Below are positions 1-5,986 of a stretch of DNA of 6,309 nt, one piece after another. A program made the position numbers and the translations under genes. Position 1 is the first letter of the stretch. Every line of letters starts with the position of its first letter. Below the pieces are notes generated by a model that did not search any database, was not told the DNA's origin, and saw only the letters and a list, made by a program, of their open reading frames with translations. Origin of the DNA: Alcanivorax sp. UBA4485 (GTDB lineage: Bacteria; Pseudomonadota; Gammaproteobacteria; Pseudomonadales; Alcanivoracaceae); the NCBI GenBank assembly GCA_002389055.1, contig DGNT01000100.1:1-6309 (forward strand), written 5' to 3'.

Positions 1-479
1 ACGTGCCGCCCTATGTGCAGCATGGCGGCGCCGATCTGGGGGTGGCCGGCAAGGACGTGCTGATGGAAAACGGCGCCGAAGGGATCTTCGAACCGCTGGA
101 CCTGGAAATCGCCCGCTGCAAGCTGATGGTGGCCGCGCTCAAGGACGCGCCGCCGGTGAGCGGGCGCCTGCGGGTGGCCACCAAGTTCGTCAATGTGGCG
201 CGCCAGTACTTCGCCCAGCAGGGCAAGCAGGCCGAGATCATCAAGCTCTACGGCGCCATGGAACTGGCGCCGCTGGTGGGGCTGGCGGACCGCATCGTGG
301 ATATCGTCGACACCGGCAACACGCTGCGCGCCAACGGCCTGGAACCCACCGAGATGATCGCCGAGGTGTCCTCCCGGGTGGTGGTCAACCGGGCCAGCAT
401 GAAAACCCGTCACGCCGCGATCCAGGCGATTCTTGATAAACTCGAGCAGGCCGTGGAGCAACGTCGGGAAACAGCATGA
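1..479 (+). CDS. hisG: ATP phosphoribosyltransferase, short form, catalytic subunit (3' part)
   Basis: HisG catalyses the first committed step of histidine synthesis, joining ATP and PRPP to give phosphoribosyl-ATP in the cytoplasm. The 5' end lies before the window: reading starts in frame at base 3 and the first two bases belong to an earlier codon, so the GTG at base 3 is an internal Val, not a start. About 158 residues are visible. Family segments are VPPYVQHG and the following GVAGKDVL near the start, RVATKFVNVAR (visible residues 57-67), and the PRPP-binding loop DIVDTGNTL (100-108). The protein ends soon after SSRVVVNRAS with only a short helical tail. It therefore lacks the C-terminal regulatory domain of long HisG, which implies the short form (usually about 210 residues) that works with HisZ; no hisZ is in the window. 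The TGA stop overlaps the hisD ATG by 4 nt. Confidence 0.95.
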   Translation, partial: VPPYVQHGGADLGVAGKDVLMENGAEGIFEPLDLEIARCKLMVAALKDAPPVSGRLRVATKFVNVARQYFAQQGKQAEIIKLYGAMELAPLVGLADRIVDIVDTGNTLRANGLEPTEMIAEVSSRVVVNRASMKTRHAAIQAILDKLEQAVEQRRETA

Positions 480-1780
480 AGACCAACCGTTTAAACGCCA
501 ACGACGCGGATTTCGTACCCCGCCTGATGGCGCTCACCGCCTGGAGCGAAGAGCGCGATGAGGAAGTGGGCGAGCGGGTGCGCGGTATCCTGCGCGACGT
601 GGCCGGCCGTGGCGACGCCGCGGTGGTGGAGTACACCAACCGCTTCGACCGCCGCGACGCCGCCTCGATGGCGGACCTGACCGTGGAGCGGGCGCAGCTG
701 GAAGCGGCCCTGGAACGTCTGCCCGCCGAGCAGCGCCAGGCCCTGGAAGCGGCCGCCGAGCGGGTCAGCGATTACCACGCCCGCCAGAAGCAGGATTCCT
801 GGAACTACCGCGACGCCCACGGCACCTTGCTGGGCCAGCAGGTGACGCCGCTGGACCGCGCCGGCATCTACGTGCCCGGCGGCAAGGCCGCCTATCCCAG
901 CTCGGTGCTGATGAACGCGCTGCCCGCCCGGGTCGCCGGCGTCGGCGAGATCGTCATGGTCAGCCCGGCGCCGGATGGCGAGCTCAATGACATGGTGCTG
1001 GCGGCGGCGGCGGTGGCCGGCGTGGAGCGCTTCTTCACCCTGGGCGGCGCCCAGGCGGTGGGGGCGCTGGCGTTCGGCACCGAAACGGTGCCGGCGGTGG
1101 ACAAGATCGTCGGCCCCGGCAACATCTACGTGGCCGAGGCCAAGCGCCAGGTGTTCGGCAAGGTGGGCATCGACATGATCGCCGGCCCGTCGGAGATTCT
1201 GGTGGTCTGCGACGGCAAGACCGACCCGGACTGGATCGCCATGGACCTGTTCTCCCAGGCCGAGCACGACGAAGAGGCGCAATCCATCCTGGTCAGCCCG
1301 GACGCGGACTTCCTCACCCGGGTGGAGGAGGCCATGGAGCGCCTGGCGCCGACCCTGGAACGGGAGACCGTGATCCGTACCTCGATGGCCAACCGTGGCG
1401 CCCTGATTCAAGTGGACGACCTGGACCAGGCCATGGAAGTGGTCAACCGGATCTGCCCGGAGCACCTGGAGCTGTCCCTGGACGACGCCGAGGTATGGGC
1501 GAAGAAAGTGCGCCACGCCGGCGCCATCTTCCTGGGCCGCCACACCCCGGAAGCGCTCGGCGATTACTGCGCCGGGCCCAACCACGTGCTGCCCACCAGC
1601 GCCACCTCGCGCTTCTCGTCGCCGCTGGGCGTGTACGACTTCCAGAAGCGCAGCTCGCTGATCGGCTGCTCGCCGGAAGGCGCCAGCGAGCTGGGCAAGA
1701 TCGCCTCGGTGCTGGCCCGCGCGGAAAGCCTGACCGCCCACGCCCGCAGCGCCGAAATGAGGATCAAGAAGCCGGTATGA
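476..1780 (+). CDS. hisD: Histidinol dehydrogenase
   Basis: HisD is a zinc enzyme that oxidises L-histidinol through the aldehyde to L-histidine with two NAD+, the last step of the pathway. The 434-residue length equals that of E. coli HisD. Visible family residues, matched to the E. coli enzyme, are the zinc ligands Q261 and H264 (SQAEHDEEAQS), D363 (GDYCAGPNH) and H422 (LTAHARSAEMR), and the catalytic pair E329-H330 (CPEHLEL). Other strong blocks are RAGIYVPGGKAAYPS (128-142), GGAQAVGALAFGT (190-202), KIVGPGNIYVAEAK (210-223) and AGPSEILV (236-243). The start is the ATG inside the ATGA overlap with hisG, preceded by GGGAA five bases upstream, so translation is probably coupled to hisG. The stop overlaps the hisC ATG in the same way. 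The gene looks intact. Confidence 0.97.
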   Translation: MKTNRLNANDADFVPRLMALTAWSEERDEEVGERVRGILRDVAGRGDAAVVEYTNRFDRRDAASMADLTVERAQLEAALERLPAEQRQALEAAAERVSDYHARQKQDSWNYRDAHGTLLGQQVTPLDRAGIYVPGGKAAYPSSVLMNALPARVAGVGEIVMVSPAPDGELNDMVLAAAAVAGVERFFTLGGAQAVGALAFGTETVPAVDKIVGPGNIYVAEAKRQVFGKVGIDMIAGPSEILVVCDGKTDPDWIAMDLFSQAEHDEEAQSILVSPDADFLTRVEEAMERLAPTLERETVIRTSMANRGALIQVDDLDQAMEVVNRICPEHLELSLDDAEVWAKKVRHAGAIFLGRHTPEALGDYCAGPNHVLPTSATSRFSSPLGVYDFQKRSSLIGCSPEGASELGKIASVLARAESLTAHARSAEMRIKKPV

Positions 1781-2841
1781 GCAAATTCTGGAGCCCCTTC
1801 GTCCGCGACCTGGAGCCCTACGTGCCCGGCGAGCAGCCGAAAATGGCGCGGCTGGTGAAGCTCAACACCAATGAGCACCCACTGGGGCCGTCGCCGAAGG
1901 TGATCGAAGCGATCCGTGAGGCCGCCGACGACCGTCTGCGTCTTTACCCGGACCCGGACGCCACCGAACTCAAGGACGCCATCGCCGCCTACCACGGCGT
2001 CAGCCGCGCCCAAGTGTTCGTCGGCAACGGCTCCGATGAAGTGCTGGCGCATATCTTCTTCGGCCTGTTCAAGCAGGACCGGCCGCTGCTGTTCCCGGAC
2101 ATCACCTACAGCTTTTATAAGGTGTACTGCGGGCTCTACGACATCGACTACCGACCGGTGCCGCTGGACGACGACCTGGCCATCAAGCCGGCGGACTACA
2201 CCGCCCCAAATGGCGGCATCGTGTTCCCCAACCCCAACGCGCCCACCGGCCGGCTGCTGCCGCTGGACGCCATTGAGACCGTGCTGGCCGCCAACCCGGA
2301 GTCGGTGGTGGTGATCGACGAAGCCTACGTGGACTTCGGCGGCGACAGCGCCATCGCGCTGGTGGACCGGTACCCCAACCTGCTGGTCACCCAGACGCTC
2401 TCCAAGTCGCGGTCACTGGCCGGCCTGCGCATCGGCTTCGCGGTGGGCAACCCCGAGTTGATCGAAGGGCTGGAGCGGATCAAGAACAGCTTCAATTCCT
2501 ACCCGCTGGACCGGCTGGCGATCGCCGCCGGCAAGGCCGCCTTCGAGGACGAGGACTTTTTCCAGCGCGGCCGCGAACTGGTCATCGAGGAGCGCGAAAC
2601 CCTGCGCCGTGGCCTGGAAGCCATGGGGTTCCAGGTGCTGCCCTCGGCGGCCAACTTCCTGTTCTGCCGCCACGCCACCCGCCCCGGCGCCGACCTGGCG
2701 GCGGGGCTGCGCGAACGCGGCATCATCGTCCGCCACTTCGGCAAACCCGAACGCATCCAGGATCACTTGCGGATAACGGTGGGGCTGCCGGATCAGAATC
2801 GGGAGCTTACTGAGGCGCTGGAAGACATCCTTAGCAGTTGA
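1777..2841 (+). CDS. hisC: Histidinol-phosphate aminotransferase
   Basis: HisC is a PLP-dependent fold-type I aminotransferase that converts imidazole-acetol phosphate and glutamate to L-histidinol phosphate and 2-oxoglutarate. The 354-residue product is typical in length. Visible family residues are LNTNEHPLGPSP (29-40), GNGSDEVL (83-90), the PLP-contacting NPNAPTG (N154), VIDEAYVDF (D181, Y184), the Schiff-base lysine K210 in TLSKSRSLAGLRIG with R218, and substrate-carboxylate R332 in LRITVG. The frame is open further upstream to about base 1495, but that part overlaps hisD. The ATG at 1777 is chosen because it forms an ATGA overlap with the hisD stop and gives the natural N-terminus MSKFWSPFVRDL. 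The nearest GAGGA is 13 nt upstream, which is far, so coupling to hisD may matter. The TGA stop lies inside the outermost 7-mer of the palindromic repeat that follows. Confidence 0.96.
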   Translation: MSKFWSPFVRDLEPYVPGEQPKMARLVKLNTNEHPLGPSPKVIEAIREAADDRLRLYPDPDATELKDAIAAYHGVSRAQVFVGNGSDEVLAHIFFGLFKQDRPLLFPDITYSFYKVYCGLYDIDYRPVPLDDDLAIKPADYTAPNGGIVFPNPNAPTGRLLPLDAIETVLAANPESVVVIDEAYVDFGGDSAIALVDRYPNLLVTQTLSKSRSLAGLRIGFAVGNPELIEGLERIKNSFNSYPLDRLAIAAGKAAFEDEDFFQRGRELVIEERETLRRGLEAMGFQVLPSAANFLFCRHATRPGADLAAGLRERGIIVRHFGKPERIQDHLRITVGLPDQNRELTEALEDILSS

Positions 2842-2940
2842 TAATTGACAGTTGATAGTTGACAGCTAAAAACCCGTCCGACGCTCAGGCATATCTGCAA
2901 CGTGGGTTTCGCTGTCAACTGTCCACTATCAACTGTCAAC
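2837..2940. repeat. 104-bp heptad-built palindrome between convergent genes (element 1)
   Basis: The left arm (2837-2866) and right arm (2911-2940) are each 30 nt and are inverted copies matching at 25 of 30 positions. In RNA from either strand, two mismatches become G-U pairs, giving 27 of 30. Each arm is four degenerate 7-mers plus GC: GTTGATA, ATTGACA, GTTGATA, GTTGACA on the left, and GTTGACA, GTTGATA, GTGGACA, GTTGACA read on the minus strand of the right arm. The 44-nt centre holds a second small stem (AAACCC 2870-2875 with GGGTTT 2904-2909) and no coding potential. The arms are markedly AT-richer than the flanking genes. The stop codons of both flanking genes fall in the outermost 7-mers. 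I see no clear target-site duplication, so this may be a REP-like or MITE-like non-coding repeat. The structure is certain; the family and origin are not. Confidence 0.85.
2868..2909. terminator. Possible bidirectional terminator stem inside element 1
   Basis: AAACCC (2870-2875) pairs with GGGTTT (2904-2909), and two further G-U pairs are possible inward, around a 24-nt loop. Read on the minus strand the stem ends in GGGTTTTT, a short T-run typical of an intrinsic terminator for the protease gene. Read on the plus strand the T-run is only three long. The placement between two convergent genes fits a shared terminator, but the large loop and short T-tract make this tentative. The outer 30-bp arms may do the work instead. 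Confidence 0.35.
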
Positions 2941-4069
2941 TTTCGTTTGCTGGTGGGCGCGTGCCAATCGTCACGTCTAACTCCAGCTCCTGGGTATTAC
3001 GCCGCACGTTGAGGGTCAGCTTCGTGCCCGGCTCGGTGCCGGCGATGCGGTTCATCGCTTCGTAGCCGTCCTTCATGGTGTTGCCGTCGATGCCGATCAG
3101 CACGTCGCCGGCTTGCAGGCCGGCTTCCTGGGCCGGGCTGCCGGACACCACTTCGGTGACCACGCCGCCGACCACGTCGTCCATGCCGAAGGTTTCCGCC
3201 AGGGTCGGGTTGATGTCCTGAACGGTGACCCCCAGATAGCCGCGGATCACCCGGCCATGTTCGATCAGGTCGGACATCACTTCGCTGGCGATCGACGCCG
3301 GGGTGGCGAAGCCGATGCCCTGCCAGTTGCCGTCCGAGGACAGAATAGCGGTGTTGATACCGATCAGATGGCCACGGGTGTTGATCAGCGCGCCACCGGA
3401 ATTGCCCCGGTTGATGGCCGCGTCGGTCTGGATGAAATTCTCGAAGGTGGCGATGCCCAGGTGAGTACGTCCGGTGGCGCTGACGATGCCCATGGACACG
3501 GTCTGGCCCACGCCCAGCGGGTTGCCGATGGCCAGCACCACGTCGCCGACGCTCACCGGCTGGGGGCCGTTCAGCTCGATTTGCGGCAGGTCCTCCAGGG
3601 CGATCTGCAGCAGCGCCAGATCGGTTTCCGGGTCGGTGCCCACCACCCGCGCCGGGGCGTCGCGGCCGTCGCGCAGGGCCACCAGGATTTCATCCGCGTC
3701 GCGGATCACGTGGTAGCTGGTCAGCACATAGCCCTTGGACGACACCAGCACCCCGGAGCCCAGGCTGGCCAGGGCGCGCTCGCGGCGCGGCCGTTCCATA
3801 AAGCGGTTGAACAGCGGATCGTCGCTGAGCTGCTCGCCGCCGCGGGTGACGATCTGCGTGGTGTAGACGTTGACCACCGCCGGCGCCGCCCGGGCCACCG
3901 CGTCGGCGTAGCTGTCCGCGCGGGGCGCGGTGGCAATCACCGGCGCGTCGGCGTCGCGCGCCCCCGGGCCGTGCTCGTACCACCACAGCACCGACAGGCC
4001 CACGGCCAGGCCGGCGGCCACCGGCAACGCCAGAAATCGAAACAGTTTTAATAACGGGCCTGTTAACAC
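2936..4069 (-). CDS. algW: Membrane-anchored PDZ serine protease, AlgW/DegS type
   Basis: This is a 377-residue HtrA-family protease. In relatives, AlgW (Pseudomonas) and DegS (E. coli) sit in the inner membrane facing the periplasm and cleave the anti-sigma factor (MucA or RseA) when the PDZ domain senses the C-termini of misfolded outer-membrane proteins. A hydrophobic segment at about residues 10-30 is a single membrane anchor. The trypsin-like domain carries the triad H120 (SYHVI), D150 (TDLALL) and S224 (GNSGGALIN). One PDZ domain (about 276-370) begins with the peptide-binding loop GYLGV. A single PDZ plus an uncleaved anchor separates it from DegP/MucD, which have two PDZ domains. The start is GTG at 4069, supported by GGAGG nine bases upstream; no better ATG is near. 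The gene converges on hisC, and its TGA lies in the repeat. The real substrate here is inferred from family, not shown. Confidence 0.92.
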   Translation of the reverse strand: MLTGPLLKLFRFLALPVAAGLAVGLSVLWWYEHGPGARDADAPVIATAPRADSYADAVARAAPAVVNVYTTQIVTRGGEQLSDDPLFNRFMERPRRERALASLGSGVLVSSKGYVLTSYHVIRDADEILVALRDGRDAPARVVGTDPETDLALLQIALEDLPQIELNGPQPVSVGDVVLAIGNPLGVGQTVSMGIVSATGRTHLGIATFENFIQTDAAINRGNSGGALINTRGHLIGINTAILSSDGNWQGIGFATPASIASEVMSDLIEHGRVIRGYLGVTVQDINPTLAETFGMDDVVGGVVTEVVSGSPAQEAGLQAGDVLIGIDGNTMKDGYEAMNRIAGTEPGTKLTLNVRRNTQELELDVTIGTRPPANES

Positions 4070-4078
4070 TTATCCAAG

Positions 4079-4083
4079 CCTCC
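4079..4083 (-). promoter_or_regulatory. Ribosome-binding site deciding the GTG start of the protease
   Basis: The minus strand reads GGAGG here, nine bases before the GTG at 4069. This near-ideal Shine-Dalgarno sequence supports GTG as the true start and a protein beginning MLTGPLLKLF. Confidence 0.75.
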
Positions 4084-4120
4084 GCCCCCGCTAATCATGT
4101 AGACTGCGCGCAATAGTAGC

Positions 4121-4126
4121 AGGGAG
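4121..4126 (+). promoter_or_regulatory. Ribosome-binding site of the nif3-like gene
   Basis: AGGGAG lies six bases before the ATG at 4133, supporting that start. Confidence 0.7.
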
Positions 4127-4132
4127 ACCTCC

Positions 4133-4891
4133 ATGCTGAAACGCGATCATTTGCTGCGTGTGCTCGACGACGAGCTGCAGCCTCATCGTTTCCGCGACTA
4201 CAGCCCGAACGGGCTTCAGGTGGAAGGCCGCGAGCAGGTGCGGCGGCTGGTGACCGGTGTCACCGCCTGCCAGGCGTTGATCGACGCGGCCATCGTCGAA
4301 GAAGCGGACGCCATCTTCGTGCATCACGGCTACTTCTGGAAAAACGAAGATCAGCGCGTGCGCGGCATGAAAAAGCAGCGGCTGCAGAGCCTGCTGCGCC
4401 ACGACATCAGCCTGTTCGCCTACCATCTGCCGCTGGATGCGCACCCGCAACTGGGCAACAATGCCCAGCTGGCGCGGCGGCTGGGGCTGCGCATCGAAGG
4501 CGGCATGGAAGCGGAGAACCCGCTTTCCATCGGCAATGTGGGGCGCCTGGACGACCCGATGAGCGCCCGCGATTTCGCCGTCCATGTGGAGTCGGTGCTG
4601 GGCCGCGAGGCGCTGCACATCGGCGACGGCGAGGATGAAATCGAAACCCTGGCCTGGTGCACCGGCGCCGCCCAGGGCTTTATCGAGCAGGCCCGGGCCC
4701 TCGGCGTGGACGCCTATTTGAGCGGTGAGATTTCCGAACCCACCACCCATTTCGCCCGCGAAACCGGCATTCATTATTTCGCCTGCGGCCACCACGCCAC
4801 CGAGCGCTACGGGGTGCAGGCGGTGGGGGACTGGCTCGCCAATGAGTACGGGCTGGAACATATCTTCATCGATATCGATAACCCGGTGTAG
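4133..4891 (+). CDS. Nif3/YbgI-family dinuclear metal-binding protein
   Basis: This 252-residue protein belongs to the NIF3 family (E. coli YbgI, 247 residues), cytoplasmic toroidal hexamers with a two-metal site in each subunit. The family is often labelled 'GTP cyclohydrolase 1 type 2 homolog', but its physiological reaction is not settled, so I give no specific function. Predicted metal ligands are visible at the family positions: H64 and H65 (VHHGYFWK), D102 (LPLDAHP), and H220 and E224 (CGHHATERYG); the spacing of the last pair matches YbgI. Other family blocks are DYSPNGLQVEG (22-32), LGNNAQLARRLG (107-118) and LSGEISEPTTHFARE (196-210). The C-terminus GLEHIFIDIDNPV is typical. The start has a good ribosome-binding site. 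The lipid-kinase-like gene follows 30 bp downstream, suggesting one transcript. Linkage to an AlgW-type protease may be conserved in gammaproteobacteria, but I cannot check that here. Confidence 0.93.
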   Translation: MLKRDHLLRVLDDELQPHRFRDYSPNGLQVEGREQVRRLVTGVTACQALIDAAIVEEADAIFVHHGYFWKNEDQRVRGMKKQRLQSLLRHDISLFAYHLPLDAHPQLGNNAQLARRLGLRIEGGMEAENPLSIGNVGRLDDPMSARDFAVHVESVLGREALHIGDGEDEIETLAWCTGAAQGFIEQARALGVDAYLSGEISEPTTHFARETGIHYFACGHHATERYGVQAVGDWLANEYGLEHIFIDIDNPV

Positions 4892-4921
4892 GGCAGCATC
4901 TCTTCGGCAGTACGGGAACGC

Positions 4922-5785
4922 ATGAACATCACGGTGATTTACAACCCTACCGCCGGGGGCGGCAGGGAGCGGCGGCTGCGCCATTTCGTGCGCGCGCTGG
5001 AAGAGGGCGGTGGCAAGGTGCGGCTTTACCACACCCGCGCGCCGGGCGACGCCACCCGCTATCTGCGCGGCCTGGCCGATCAGGGCGAGTGCGTGGTGGC
5101 GGCCGGCGGTGACGGCACCACCAACGATGTCATCAACGGCCTCAACCCGGGCGTGGCGCTGGCACTGTTTCCGATCGGCACCGCCAATGTGCTGTCCCGG
5201 GAGTTGTCGATCCCGCGCCGCCCGGAAGACGCCGCCAAGGTGGTGCTCGACGGTCGCACCCTGAACGTCACCCCGGCGCGGCTTAACGGCCGCCGTTTCA
5301 TGGTGATGGCGGGCATCGGCTACGACGCCTGGGTGGTCGACCAGGTGGACCTGATTCTGAAACGCCGGGTGGGCAAGCTCGCCTACGTGATCAGCATGAT
5401 CCGCCAGCTGTTCCGCTACGGTCAGGTGCAATACCGGATCACCGTGGACGGCCGCCCGCTGGACTGCTTTTCCGCGGTGATCACCAACGGCCGCTATTAC
5501 GGCGGCAGCTTCGTGCTCAGCCGCGAGGCCGGGCTTTCCAAGCGCAGCCTGCAGGTGCTGATGTTCCAGCGCCCGGGCCTGGTTTTCCTGTTGCGTTGCC
5601 TGGCGGCGTTGGTGGTGGGGCGCATGGAGCGCGTCGACGGCGTGGCCTCGCTGAGCGCCGAAAAAGTCACCGTCACCGCCGCCAGCCTGGAGCCGGTCCA
5701 AGCCGACGGCGACCCGGTCGGCTGGCTGCCCGCCGAGATCGAACTCGAGCAGAACCCGGTTAAGCTGCGGGTTCCTTGGGCCTAG
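4922..5785 (+). CDS. Diacylglycerol/lipid kinase family protein (YegS/DgkB-like)
   Basis: This 287-residue protein has the soluble diacylglycerol kinase catalytic fold, which transfers phosphate from ATP to a lipid hydroxyl at the inner face of the membrane. The substrate (diacylglycerol, phosphatidylglycerol or another lipid) cannot be read from sequence. The N-terminal nucleotide-binding domain has NPTAGGG (8-14), the hallmark GGDGTTNDVINGL (62-74) and PIGTANVLSREL (84-95). The C-terminal beta-rich domain has GIGYDAWVVDQV (131-142), TNGRYYGGSF (188-197) and QADGDP (260-265). D262 of QADGDP aligns with the catalytic Asp of the usual DGE motif; here the third residue is Asp instead of Glu, a mild variant. 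The length is normal and no membrane segment is required. The start ATG gives the typical opening MNITVIYNPTAGGG, with only a weak GGGAA close upstream, so it may depend on read-through from the nif3-like gene 30 bp before. The gene ends 6 bp before element 2. Confidence 0.92.
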   Translation: MNITVIYNPTAGGGRERRLRHFVRALEEGGGKVRLYHTRAPGDATRYLRGLADQGECVVAAGGDGTTNDVINGLNPGVALALFPIGTANVLSRELSIPRRPEDAAKVVLDGRTLNVTPARLNGRRFMVMAGIGYDAWVVDQVDLILKRRVGKLAYVISMIRQLFRYGQVQYRITVDGRPLDCFSAVITNGRYYGGSFVLSREAGLSKRSLQVLMFQRPGLVFLLRCLAALVVGRMERVDGVASLSAEKVTVTAASLEPVQADGDPVGWLPAEIELEQNPVKLRVPWA

Positions 5786-5791
5786 CGGCCG

Positions 5792-5875
5792 GCTGCAAGC
5801 TACAAGCCTCAAGCTGCAGGCACGGCCTTTCTTCCAGCACGGCCAGCCTGCAGCTTGGGGCTTGAAGCTTGCAGC
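5792..5875. repeat. 84-bp heptad-built palindrome (element 2)
   Basis: The left arm (5792-5821) and right arm (5846-5875) are each 30 nt and are inverted copies matching at 28 of 30 positions; in plus-strand RNA one mismatch becomes a G-U pair, giving 29 of 30. Each arm is four 7-mers. The right arm on the plus strand reads CCTGCAG, CTTGGGG, CTTGAAG, CTTGCAG. The left arm on the minus strand reads CCTGCAG, CTTGAGG, CTTGTAG, CTTGCAG. The loop is 24 nt and carries the second copy of GCACGGCC (5837-5844); the first copy (5820-5827) straddles the arm end. The element lies just after the lipid-kinase stop and before the sat promoter. A very stable hairpin here could end or protect the upstream transcript, although no T-run follows directly. 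Similar runs of CTTGNAG occur between genes in several GC-rich gammaproteobacteria, from memory. Confidence 0.88.
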
Positions 5876-5888
5876 TTATCTTATAAGC
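5874..5888. repeat. Small hairpin at the edge of element 2
   Basis: GCTTAT (5874-5879) and ATAAGC (5883-5888) form a perfect 6-bp stem around CTT, sharing its first two bases with the right arm of element 2. It cannot form fully together with the large hairpin's outermost pairs. Its function is unknown. Confidence 0.4.
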
Positions 5889-5914
5889 ACCAAACCGAAA
5901 GTTCTTAGCAGCGG

Positions 5915-5944
5915 TGGAGAGCCCCGGACACGGGCCGGTATAAT
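5915..5944 (+). promoter_or_regulatory. Predicted sigma-70 promoter of sat
   Basis: A perfect TATAAT at 5939-5944 is paired with TGGAGA at 5915-5920 (4 of 6 to TTGACA) over an 18-bp spacer. Transcription would begin near 5951, leaving a leader of about 36 nt before the sat ATG. The spacer contains a small inverted repeat, CCCG-GACA-CGGG (5923-5934). No other convincing promoter lies between the lipid-kinase gene and sat. Confidence 0.65.
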
Positions 5945-5975
5945 CCGCCGCCATCACAGACACAACCGACCATCT

Positions 5976-5981
5976 AGGGAG
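5976..5981 (+). promoter_or_regulatory. Ribosome-binding site of sat
   Basis: AGGGAG lies five bases before the ATG at 5987 and fixes the start of the truncated sat gene. Confidence 0.75.
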
Positions 5982-5986
5982 TGAAC

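Larger units (their letters stand above)
4070..4132. promoter_or_regulatory. Divergent intergenic region (protease and nif3-like gene)
   Basis: These 63 bp separate the start codons of two divergent genes, so promoters for both should lie here or just inside the coding ends. Besides the two ribosome-binding sites I find only weak promoter-like hexamers: TAGACT at 4100-4105 for the plus strand, and TACTAT on the minus strand around 4112-4117. Neither has a convincing -35 partner. A shared control region is an inference from geometry. Confidence 0.35.

Noticed and set aside
491..1741. A 416-codon open frame on the minus strand opposite hisD
   Set aside because: HisD is certain from its zinc ligands and length. 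The antisense product is His/Gly/Arg-rich with no motif.
1495..1776. N-terminal extension of hisC by 94 codons
   Set aside because: It overlaps hisD in another frame and is Arg/Pro-rich. HisC family length and the ATGA junction support the start at 1777.
2837..2940. CRISPR-like array or attachment site at element 1
   Set aside because: The 7-nt units are contiguous without spacers, and no cas, integrase or transposase gene is present. The signal is a palindrome, not an array.
2859..3065. Short plus-strand frame starting inside element 1
   Set aside because: Its N-terminal part is a translation of the repeat (QLSTINCQLS), then antisense to the protease gene. Such peptides are artefacts of the 7-mers.
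3113..4051. A 312-codon plus-strand frame opposite the protease gene
   Set aside because: It is a shadow of the AlgW/DegS-type gene, with biased composition and no ribosome-binding site.
4063..4105. TTAACA as a -35 box for the nif3-like gene
   Set aside because: It matches 5 of 6, but no -10 hexamer lies 16-18 bp downstream; TAATCA and TAGACT are too far away.
4091..5812. A 573-codon open frame on the minus strand opposite the nif3-like and lipid-kinase genes
   Set aside because: It covers two well-recognised genes and shows no family motif of its own. Its His- and Gly-rich composition is what antisense reading of GC-rich codons produces.
5760..5963. 67-codon minus-strand frame across element 2
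   Set aside because: It is a translation of the CTTGNAG repeat (KLQAPSCRL, LQLEACSLQPAA). Repeat-derived peptides like this are common mis-annotations.
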